From NCBI GenBank assembly GCA_951848785.1, contig CATOUR010000007.1, forward strand, positions 9,424,001 through 9,488,000: 64,000 bases of DNA. The letters run 5' to 3'. The notes beneath the pieces were generated by a model. That model searched no databases and had not been told where the DNA came from. It saw only the letters and a program-made list of their open reading frames with translations. Position numbers and translations under genes: made by a program. This document shows, piece by piece, positions 22,346 to 31,206 of the stretch. The stretch is from Callosobruchus maculatus. Taxonomy: Eukaryota; Arthropoda; Insecta; Coleoptera; Chrysomelidae. Position 1 is the first letter of the stretch, and each line of letters starts with the position of its first letter.

Positions 22346-22489
22346 TGAGGATTTGTAGGGCAAAGGATATCGAATAATAACCTTCAGACTAAACATCTCC
22401 CAACATAGGCAACCGAAGGTCAGAAAAACTGAAATTTATACAAGAGCCTTTTATAGACATGTCTGCGATGATGGTAGAATCCGACAGTT

Positions 22490-22720
22490 ATTGATGTAAG
22501 GCCTTCCAACGCTCACCACCTTCTGGCAGCTACAGGTTGGCTTAAGCCAAACAAAGCACCAGGACCTGATGACATACTCTCTGAGATCCCAGAGTTCCCA
22601 GAAGCTATGCTGACAGTAATTAATGAAATTTGGATGGATGGAGCGTTGACCGAAATGGATGCCAAGATTATCTTGGGGGCTACGAAAAGCCCGGAAAATA
22701 CTTGAAATCGTTAGGGCTAG
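22490..22720 (+). pseudogene. LINE reverse transcriptase N-terminal fragment (other family)
   Basis: The frame reads WLKPNKAPGPDDILSEIPEF and then VINEIWMDGALTEMDAKIIL. This is the conserved 'KAPGPD' entry motif of R1/LOA/I-type reverse transcriptases, ending in KSPENT and a stop. Only this motif region survives. It directly abuts a minus-strand RTE-like element. Confidence 0.65.
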
Positions 22721-22724
22721 CCCA

Positions 22725-23880
22725 GAATATCTTATAATATATATCCACGAATTTTTACAACTGTCGTCGTTTCTCCGCCCCCATTTTCCATAATTTACGA
22801 CCATAGACGATACTACTAGATTTCTGCCTTTCATGGCTTCATTCACGTCGCCTCTTGAGCTTTTCCTGGGTCGTCCATTCTTTCTTCTTTCGGGTGCTGC
22901 CCATTTTAGTACTCGTTTAGGCCATGTTTCGTCTATCATCCTATTAACATGGCCAAACCATACAAGCTCTCTTTTTTGAGTCTCGTCTATTATATCTCTA
23001 TCTAGCCCCATTCTGTCTCTTATCACGTCATTGCAGATTCTATCCCTCCTAGCCACTCTACAGCTTCTTCTCATATTATCCATTTCTGCAGCCTGCAGCT
23101 TTTTCCTATTTCTGCTATTAACATCACACACCTCTGCTCCATATGTGATCACTGATTCTACCATAGATTTATATATCCTCTTTTTTGCTCTGTTTTAAAT
23201 TTTTTGACTCCATAAGAGTGAGTTTAAGCACTTTGTCATCTTTCTGCCTTTATTTATTCTATCATTGATTTTCCCTTGGCTGTTTCCCCTTTTAGTGAAT
23301 GTGACTTCTAGGTATTTTATTTGGTTTGTTCCCTTAATATATGTATTTTCTAAGGGCAAGTCCTCAATATCCTCATTCCCAACTACCAAGTATTCGCACT
23401 TTTTTTCGTTTATCATTAGTCCACATTCCATATAGGTCGCCTGTAGTTTCTTTACCATGTCGATGTCTTCCGCCACAAGGATTTGATCGTTCGCAAAGAA
23501 TAGGGTATATAATCATCGCCAATATCTATTCCCGTATTTTTACATTGCTTCTGCCATTTTAACAGAGACTGTTGCATATAAATCTTTGGAAGAAAGGCAG
23601 CAACCTTGTCTTAGCCCCTTTGCGGTAGGAAATTCTTTGCTTACCATATTCCCGACTTTGACTGAGGCATAGTTGTTGTTATACCATCGTTGAGTTGCTA
23701 AAATTAGGGAGGGTTTTATTTCTAAGTTATTCATCTTTGCCCACAGTTGGTTTATCGGTACATTATCATAGGCTTTTTCCATTTTTTTCGATTAGGGCTA
23801 TGTGTGTTTCTCTATTTCTCTGTGCCCGTTTTTCTATCAGATTATTTTTCGAAGAGTAAATATAATCTATTCAGAATAAT
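22725..23880 (-). pseudogene. RTE-like LINE reverse transcriptase, 3' part
   Basis: The minus strand reads, from 23880 downward, an IEKRAQRNRETHIALIE lead-in, MEKAYDNVPINQLW, KGLRQGCCLSS, FANDQILVAEDIDMV, CGLMINEKKCEYLVVG and IKYLEVTFTKRG. It ends SVITYGAEVCDVN, RRDRICNDVIRDRMG, LVWFGHVNRM and RRKNGRPRKS. The order is that of the common insect endonuclease-reverse transcriptase of RTE type. The active-site box reads FANDQ where FADDQ is expected, and frameshifts separate the blocks at about 23165-23195 and 23476-23540, so it is inactive. The final 237-residue open part is 22451-23164. Confidence 0.8.
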
Positions 23881-23884
23881 TGCT

Positions 23885-24239
23885 CAATCTGGATAACCTT
23901 GGCAAGCTGGGAGTAATCAACTTTTCTATCGGTACCGTTAGACAACTAGCGGCGCTGTGTAACTAAAAGGATACCATCTGAGGGTATGTGAAAAAGAAGG
24001 CCGCATGCACGTCTATCGCATAAACCCCTAAATGGCAGTCGCTTCTTTTTATCCGATGAGCGCCGTTCAATTTGCGTATGAGGAACGACCGCTGAAAAAA
24101 TATGCTCTGCTTTTTGCTGGAAACAGGAAATCTGTTATTACTCTGGTCACTGTAGGCATAAATCTTGCTAAGCTGTGGGCCAATCTCGCTGTCTTGACAG
24201 AAGTCAATAAAGGTGGTGCTTAGCTAAAATATTGAGTTC
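23885..24239. other. Unassigned interval
   Basis: A 63-residue frame (24032-24223) has no recognisable features. No repeat boundaries seen. Confidence 0.3.
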
Positions 24240-24242
24240 TTA

Positions 24243-24488
24243 CGCCCGTATGCACCGTAAGTCAATTGCGCGATTAGTTACGAAACCTAGATTAGATTAC
24301 TTGTCTACTATGCACCGCAAACTGACAATTTTGACACCGTCACTGTCAAAATTATCTTGCGAACACAACCTTGCCGTATCTCCAATCTGGATTAGTTAAT
24401 CTCTTGACGGCGCATGGCTAGATGCCAAAGATTAGCAAAACGCGATTAGGGAACTAGGATTAGAATCGCCAAACGGTGCATACGGGTG
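24243..24488. mobile_element. 246-bp MITE with TTA duplication
   Basis: Left end CGCCCGTATGCACCG and reversed right end CACCCGTATGCACCG are inverted repeats with one mismatch. TTA lies outside both (24240-24242, 24489-24491). Inner blocks TGCGCGATTAG and AAAACGCGATTAGG add subterminal symmetry. TTA plus short length suggests a Harbinger-type MITE. Confidence 0.75.
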
Positions 24489-24889
24489 TTAAACGATCAA
24501 AATGAAATGACCATCTGCCTATATCGTAACCAGATGTAGCTTTGTATACTAATGCAAGTGAAGCGGTTAAAACTACATAGCAACCTACTGCTTGGGAACT
24601 GAAGTGAAAACTTCCTTTGGAAGATGCTTGTTGTATGTCCTAGAGACACTTATCATCGAATCACCATTTGAAATGTCAAAGCTTTTTGAAGTGTTCATTG
24701 ACACTTCATTATAGTATTTTTTATAAATTCTACACTTCGTATCTCTTTAACAAAATATACAGTTATTGGCATATATTTTTGATAATTACTGGCATGGTGT
24801 CAACTACTGTCTATAACTACATTCCAAAGACTTTTCAAGTTGGTTTATAAATGATTAATTTTATTTAACCAAAGTACGTCAAGAGTAGA

Positions 24890-25400
24890 ACATTTTCAAC
24901 TTACATTAATGCCCTTATTAAGAAAAAGCAGAGAAGAGAGTGGCAAGAATATTATGCAAGTTGTTCTAAAGGAAACTTTTACAAATCATTACAACCATTC
25001 CTTAGAACAAGTACTTGGTTTGAAAAGGAAATAAGAAGAAGATGTATAAGAAGTTATATTAGAAGATTATGTCGTCTTAAAAGTAGTCACACCCTAGTCC
25101 CATAACATCAGGAATTGGATTAGGAGGAGACTCGTTATGCAGATGCTTTGAGGTGGGAACTTTAGAACATAGCCTACCGGAGTGTTTGCATACATCTGGA
25201 GAAGCTACACAAATATATTTCAATTTCTCTATTCATCTTGCACTTCCAGCTAGTATAGCCATATAGAATCCAAAAATCAGAGAAATTAGACTTAGTTTAT
25301 AATTATTGTACTGTAAAACTAAAACTACAAATTGAGATAGAAAATTAGGTAGGAACAATATGGCACGGCTGTTCAGCCGTTGTTGAATTGGGATATAGTA
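24890..25400 (+). pseudogene. I-like LINE C-terminal fragment
   Basis: Reads INALIKKKQRREWQEYYASC, LRTSTWFEKEIRRRCIRSYI and RRLCRLKSSHTL, then broken frames around GDSLCRCFEVGTLEHSLPEC. This is the region after RNase H and the final Cys-His motif (C-x-C...H...C). The 3' end has a small hairpin CACGGCTGTTCAGCCGTTG at 25362-25380 followed by A-rich sequence. Confidence 0.65.
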
Positions 25401-26195
25401 AGAGACAGCAAAAATTAAAAATTAAATAAGAAAACTAAAAAATGAATAAAAAAGTGATAACTAACAAAAATCGAATACAAAAACATAAAAAAAAGAGAAC
25501 ATAAAAAGGGAATAAAGGAAATCAAAAACAAATACATCAAAATCAACAGTAAGAAAAAAAAAGGAGAAAATTTTAGAAAATAAAATACATCATCTCATAG
25601 CTGGGATTTATGTTCTACTGTTCTATATCTAATACAGGTTAAAATTTCCCATCGTTATGGAAAGAGGGGGAAAAATGATCTAGCCTGTTGGTCTCTGACC
25701 AGAGTCATTGAAGTAGCGAAAAATACAACTCATTCCAAAAACACGGTTTTTGGCTTAACAGTACCAACCGATCAAATAGGGTGTTTTATATACTATAGTT
25801 GTTGGCACCCTAGTAAAACTAGTTTGCCGCATATATTAGCGATTTTCGTCAATATTTTCTACTTTACTAACAGTTTCTCTGTGTACCAAATATATAAACG
25901 CTTCGCAACTATAATGTAATCAGATGTTACTAAATGTTTTGCAATAACGTAACTTTAACAAATTCTTCATTCTTACCGTCGTATTTCAGGATTTACTGGT
26001 ACCTTAATATTACTATATCCATAATAAATGTGCCAATTACTATCAGATTGCCAACAGCTGTATATCCTTCCCTATCGATTTGAGGATCAAAACTATTTGA
26101 GTTGTACAACCTGTCGTACGACAAATTGTCTAATGTGAGGGTTACCTAGATGTTTGTGTTACACTGCCTACCTACTGAATGAGCCATGAATAGGT
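25401..26195. other. A-rich and unassigned interval
   Basis: 25400-25600 is strongly A-rich, possibly the decayed tail of the preceding LINE. Beyond it I see no gene or repeat boundary. Confidence 0.35.
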
Positions 26196-26645
26196 AGTAC
26201 TAGTAATAGTAGTAGTAGTAAGCCCCAGTAAGCCCTTCTTGTCGTCCCCGGACATAACCCCTCAGCCACCACGACCTGCTTGTCCCTCCCTGACAAATCT
26301 AGCCGATCTTTTAACAAAGCCCAGTGCGTCGGTCGGTCCAACTTAAAAGAACTAAGGATCTAGTATCTCAAACTGCCTAGCATAGAGGGTCTTCTTCAAT
26401 TCCTAATAGTGATAGGTGCCGCCTGGGGCTAAAGTCCTGGTCAAAACACCCTCCAAGTTTCTGATTGCCCATCGGCCTTGATTCCCGTAGCCATGCTGAT
26501 GTGTTCAGCCTGGCTATAAAATCCTTGGCTTGTTTGCGCCTCTCATTCTGCCTCCACTGTTCATCTGTGGTATCGTTTACCCATTTTTTGAGGGTCGACG
26601 TTACCTGCTGCCTACTTAATCCATATAGCAGTTATAATATGATAT
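26196..26645 (-). pseudogene. I-like LINE C-terminal fragment, minus strand
   Basis: The minus strand reads TLKKWVNDTTDEQWRQNERR, KQAKDFIARLNTSAWLRESR, PRRHLSLLGIEEDPLC and, after a frameshift, DALGFVKRSARFV. This is the RNase-H-to-zinc-knuckle linker, the 'H-L-x-x-x-G-I-x-E-D-P-x-C' segment and the last helix. The element's 3' end is marked by a (CTA)n/(TAG)n tract at 26190-26220. Several stops are present. Confidence 0.6.
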
Positions 26646-27628
26646 GATGATGATAGATATACGGTCTCCCGTGCAACAAATAGGTAACCATAAAACGACT
26701 GCAGCATATGAAGTGTACCCATAAAAAGACGCGTGCGGACGGAGCCTGCTGTGCTCTTGTAATGTTTTAATCCCGTCAAGAAGTACCCCGCACCACGCCA
26801 CCGACCAGTTCCGACTGGCCAGCTGGACTGGACTTGCAATTACAATGAATTGGTTTCCATTGAAATGCCCGTACAGCACGCTACCTGAACTGCTGTATGT
26901 CTTTGCACTCGTTTAAGGGAATTATTTTCAGAGTTCGCACCTCACATTCCTAGAAATTACTCTTCTTTTGATGTAGGAAGGCATAAGGCTGATAAATATC
27001 ATAAGGTAAATCGGCTAAGCGAAATTGCTGGAAATTATTTTCAAGTTCCTCAAGTAGACACTAGAGGGCATAACTGGAAAAATTTCAAAGAATATGCAAA
27101 TAAAGGTAGACTATGAATATTACCATCGATGTAGACAAAAGTTAGATTGTTTTTGTTAATAGTTCTTTACTCTACGTTGTGAGATGTTGTGGTGGGCAAT
27201 GCCAAAAGAGTGTGTCCTTAAATGGCTATAACTTTGTTACATGTTAACCGAATTAAACAGGATAGGCCGTGTTTAAAAGAGCTGTTCTTACCAAATAATC
27301 TGCAGCATAAAAGTCATCTAAGTTGATCTAGGTTAGTAGCTACATTATTACGCAAATTTTAAAGTTAGAGGACGAAATTCTTAAAAAGTCACAATTGGTG
27401 CTTCATCACAATCTTTAGTAATCATTCTACTCAAGTAAGACTACTAACAATCATATTTTGACTTTCCGAAATAACCACCAGGTGGCATAGTAGGTCCCAA
27501 CAACTGCTGGATTTAAGTTTCCTAATAATGAAGCTTTTAGCTTTTAACAGAAATAAAGTTACAGTACAAAATTAATTATTATTTTTATTACTATTAAACG
27601 TCAATTTGAGCTGATGACAAAGTGTTAG
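26646..27628. other. Unassigned interval
   Basis: GC-richer patch at 26700-26880 with overlapping minus-strand short frames, then AT-rich sequence. No supported gene. Confidence 0.35.
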
Positions 27629-28238
27629 ATAAACTCAACAAGAAAAGAGACGGGGAAACCACCCCGGTTCTTGGTCATCAAAAGAATTGGGGGAGATTTC
27701 TCCCAAATGAGCCCTTTCGTTATTCATAAATTACTGTACGGAATCCTAGGTGAAGCAAAATCTATTAAGATAATAAGGGATGGTTTACTGTACGAATCTA
27801 CTTCGGCAGCTCAGTCCAAAAAGCTATTAGGAATCAAAAATTTAGGTGACATACAAATAGAAGTAATACCGCATGGCAGTTTGAACTCTTGCAAAGGAGT
27901 AGTCTACTGCAAACTACTGCTTAACTGCCCCCTGGAAGAAATTCAAAACAATCTTAAATCACAAGGGGTTACTGCGGTAAGAAGAATCAAAACAAAAATT
28001 AACGGTGAATTTAAAGAAACCCCCAATCATATACTTACCTTTGACACCCCGAACCTACCCAGAAAAATACAAGCCGGTTACCTGTCGCTACCTGTAAGAA
28101 TGTATGTACCACCACCAATTCGCTGCTTCAAGTGTCAAAGATATGGACACTTGTCAGCAAACTGTAGCAGTGAACAGATTCTGTGTGTCTGTGGCAAAGA
28201 GCTGCATACAGGCAGACCATGTGAAGAACCTGTAACCT
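27629..28238 (+). pseudogene. LINE ORF1, 5' part with first copy of duplicated segment
   Basis: The open frame begins after a stop at 27626, without ATG (a TTG lies at 27671). It reads FLVIKRIGGDFSQMSPFVIH, a globular region with IKIIRDGLLYES and CPLEEIQNNLKSQGVTAVRR, and then zinc knuckles CFKCQRYGHLSANC and CVCGKELHTGRPC. At 28238 it runs into the nested LINE, after which the frame is foreign and stops at 28396. ORF1 proteins of this group bind the LINE RNA. The last 313 bases are repeated exactly at 29174. Confidence 0.9.
27926..28238 (+). repeat. 313-bp direct repeat, left copy
   Basis: Base-for-base identical, as far as I can read, to 29174-29486. It starts TGCCCCCTGGAAGAAATTC and ends GAAGAACCTGTAACCT. 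The two copies flank a 935-bp 5'-truncated LINE, as a target-site duplication would. Confidence 0.95.
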
Positions 28239-29173
28239 CATCGAAGGAGGAGGACAGGTCTGGTACACAGACGGTTCACTCGCTAGAGAGGGCTCGGGCT
28301 CGGGAGTCTACGGGCCCCGTACAAGACTTTCATTCCCTCTTGGGGGGCACACCACAGTATTCCAGGCTGAGGTCTATGCGATACTTGCCTGCGTAAATCG
28401 TATTCGAGAAATTGACGGGTCTAGGAGGCGGATTACTATCTGCTCTGACAGTCAGGCAGCCATCAAAGCACTGAGTGCTTGGAAAATAACGTCGGGACTG
28501 GTCCTGGAGTGCAGGAGGGCTCTTGACGACATCTCAGCTAAACACAAGGTATCACTGATGTGGGTACCTGGGCATGCTGGGGTAAAGGGTAATGAAATGG
28601 CGGATCATCTAGCCAGGATGGGATCCGGAAACAGTTTTGTGGGCCCGGAACCAGCCTTAGGACTGTCTGCAAATTTGGTTAGGAAAACAACTGGAGAGTG
28701 GATCCAGAATCAACACTCCCTGAGATGGAACAACATCTCTGGTCATCTCCGTCAGGCTCGGGAGCTATTAGCAGGGCCTGAAGAGAGAATAGGACGATTC
28801 TGTCTCTCTCTGGATAGGAGTAACTTGAGATTGTTAGCAGGCTTATTAACGGGTCACAATACCTTCAGGCGTCACTTGTTTGTGATGAGGGTGGTCAACG
28901 ACCCAACGTGCACGTGGTGTGGTGAAGAGGAAGAATCCTCGGCACACATCCTGTGTCGCTGTGAAACCCTGGGTTATCACAGGCAGACTATGCTGGGCTC
29001 AAGAACCTTGGAACCAATAGAGATAAAACGGATAGGACCTAAGAATGTACTTGCCTTTGCCAAAAGGGCAGGTCTTAGGAACTAGCGCGGATAGAGGCGC
29101 AAAAGGGCCCATCGTGTGGCCTATGCACCAGCCACATTCCGTGCTGGATAGCCTCTGGTTCTTATTCATTCAT
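28239..29173 (+). mobile_element. 5'-truncated LINE (RNase H to 3' end) nested in ORF1
   Basis: An open frame from 28243 to the stop at 29085 encodes EGGGQVWYTDGSLAREG, TTVFQAEVYAILACV, ITICSDSQAAIKAL and MWVPGHAGVKGNEMADHLA, the D-E-D-D set of RNase H. It continues LRQARELLAGP, NLRLLAGLLTGHNTFRRHL, TCTWCGEEEESSAHILCRC and NVLAFAKRAGLRN. A ~90-bp 3' UTR ends in a CTTATTCATTCAT tail. Truncation at the start of RNase H and the flanking duplication fit target-primed insertion. No stop interrupts the piece. A related decayed copy lies at 39560-40830 on the minus strand. Confidence 0.93.
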
Positions 29174-29953
29174 TGCCCCCTGGAAGAAATTCAAAACAAT
29201 CTTAAATCACAAGGGGTTACTGCGGTAAGAAGAATCAAAACAAAAATTAACGGTGAATTTAAAGAAACCCCCAATCATATACTTACCTTTGACACCCCGA
29301 ACCTACCCAGAAAAATACAAGCCGGTTACCTGTCGCTACCTGTAAGAATGTATGTACCACCACCAATTCGCTGCTTCAAGTGTCAAAGATATGGACACTT
29401 GTCAGCAAACTGTAGCAGTGAACAGATTCTGTGTGTCTGTGGCAAAGAGCTGCATACAGGCAGACCATGTGAAGAACCTGTAACCTGCGTAAATTGCAAT
29501 GGAAACCATTCAGCAAGATCTCGCAACTGCCCCATCTACAAAAAGGAGTCAGCAATTCAAGAAGTTAAAACCAAAGAAAAAATATCGTATGCTGAAGCCA
29601 AAAGAAAAGTCACTACGACAATTCCTACATTGAGAACAACATATGCCGAAGCAGCTGCCCCACCAGCAAACACAGACGCACAAAAAATAGTTGAACAAAT
29701 AACTCCACTCATTTTAGATGCAATAAAACAAGCCCTCGCTAATGAAAGAATCCCTGCAGGGATGCTTGAAAACTTTAAAAAACCCACCTCTAGAACTCGA
29801 TCGGATTCACAATCTACAACCATATCTATGACATCCGACCAAAGAAAAAGAACACGTACCCAGTCAGACACAACATCTGCGGAAGAGGACGTCACACAAT
29901 CTGCAACCAGGAAAAAAAAAGGGGGTTGGCCAAAGGGACAACCTAGAAAATGA
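29174..29953 (+). pseudogene. LINE ORF1, 3' part (second copy of duplicated segment onward)
   Basis: Begins inside the 313-bp repeat, so it again has CPLEEIQNNLKSQG and the CFKCQRYGHLSANC and CVCGKELHTGRPC knuckles. It then carries the third knuckle CVNCNGNHSARSRNC that the left copy lost. Downstream is a charged, Ala/Thr-rich region (ISYAEAKRKVTTTIPT, ATRKKKGGWPKGQPRK) and a stop at 29951. The frame is open into the preceding LINE, giving a 302-residue chimeric ORF from 29045. ORF1 must have been intact before the nested insertion. Confidence 0.9.
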
Positions 29954-30015
29954 TGAAGCCCTCTCCTTCACTCACCATTTTTCCTATCTAGCAATAACAA
30001 CACTAATAACTCAAC

Positions 30016-31206
30016 ATGATCACAGAATACGAAAATTTGATATACTGGAATTGTAATGGCATTACAAATCATTTTACTGAACTGAGAACTCTCATAAACC
30101 AGAGGTCCCCTTTTTGCATATGCATTCAGGAAAGTCACCTGAAACCATCCATAACTGCCAATCTAAGAGGTTATGTAAACTTGAGAAAAGACTTCATATC
30201 TGAAGGCCGTGCGAGAGGAGGCGTAATAACATTTATTAAACAAGAGATTCCACACAAGCATATTCCTGTAAATACTGAGCTTCAAGTCATTGCAGTACAA
30301 ATCACATATCCTACTAAACTCACAGTATGCAACATATATTTGCCGGATGGCAACTGGAGCGTAGACAGCTTAAAAGACATCTGTAGGCAGCTACCTAATC
30401 CTTTTCTATTGGTTGGAGATTTTAATGCGCACAGCCCACTATGGGGCTCACACACCTTAAGTACCCAAGGAAGAAGAGTTGAGACATTCCTAGAAGAAGA
30501 ACAGCTGGTGATTCTAAATAATGGAGAAGGCACATACATGAACCTCAGATCAAACACAACTTCTGCAATTGATCTAGCAATCTGCTCACCATCCTTGGCA
30601 GCAGGCGTGCAATGGATTAGACTAGATGACCACTTCAGTGACCACTTTCCGATAAGCATAGAGTGGAGTTCAAGGAAAACTGACCAAACTGCAACAAGAA
30701 AATGGAATTTAAAACACGCAAACTGGATAGAGTACAAGCACCAATTACAGAACTTCTTATTCGACACTGAAAATGCAAACAATCAAGCAGGACAACTCTC
30801 CAACTCTATCATACAGGCGGCAGATCGCTCAATACCAAAAACCAGTGGTCACATTAAAAGGTTACCTGTTCCATGGTGGAATGAAAGGATTGCAGCTGCC
30901 ATAAGAGAAAAGAAAACGGCGTACAACCGATTCAAAAGGCATCCAACTGAGGAAAATCTGATCAACTTCCTCCGGCTCCGAGCAAAAGCTCGATACGAAA
31001 TTTTGAAAAGCAAAAAGAGCTCTTGGAAGAATTATATATCAACCATAACAACAGACACCTCATCCTCAGAGGTTTGGAGAAAAATCAGAGCCATCAAAGG
31101 CAGAGGTTTCCAGAACCCCACTCCTGTGCTAGATTTAGAAGGACATTTGGTGTATGATAAACAGTCGATCTTCTGCCTTTGCCGATTATTTCGAAGACAT
31201 ATATAG
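30016..31206 (+). CDS. LINE ORF2 N-terminal part: endonuclease
   Basis: 396 residues from the ATG 62 bp after ORF1. Endonuclease motifs appear in order: YWNCNGITNHFTELRTLI (catalytic Asn), CICIQESHLKP (catalytic Glu), LLVGDFNAHSPLWGS (Asp and Asn), SAIDLAICSP and HFSDHFPISIEW (terminal SDH). All expected residues are present. This enzyme nicks target DNA to prime reverse transcription. After the linker VWRKIRAIKGRG the frame goes wrong at about 31165 and ends RLFRRHI at a stop. The true continuation lies one frame over (31154 on), so a single-base indel is the only break. Confidence 0.92.
   Translation: MITEYENLIYWNCNGITNHFTELRTLINQRSPFCICIQESHLKPSITANLRGYVNLRKDFISEGRARGGVITFIKQEIPHKHIPVNTELQVIAVQITYPTKLTVCNIYLPDGNWSVDSLKDICRQLPNPFLLVGDFNAHSPLWGSHTLSTQGRRVETFLEEEQLVILNNGEGTYMNLRSNTTSAIDLAICSPSLAAGVQWIRLDDHFSDHFPISIEWSSRKTDQTATRKWNLKHANWIEYKHQLQNFLFDTENANNQAGQLSNSIIQAADRSIPKTSGHIKRLPVPWWNERIAAAIREKKTAYNRFKRHPTEENLINFLRLRAKARYEILKSKKSSWKNYISTITTDTSSSEVWRKIRAIKGRGFQNPTPVLDLEGHLVYDKQSIFCLCRLFRRHI

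Noticed and set aside
27926..29486. Simple tandem duplication of ORF1 as explanation
   Set aside because: The segment between the copies is a different LINE with its own 3' tail, truncated at 5', and the repeat borders coincide with its ends; target duplication explains this better.
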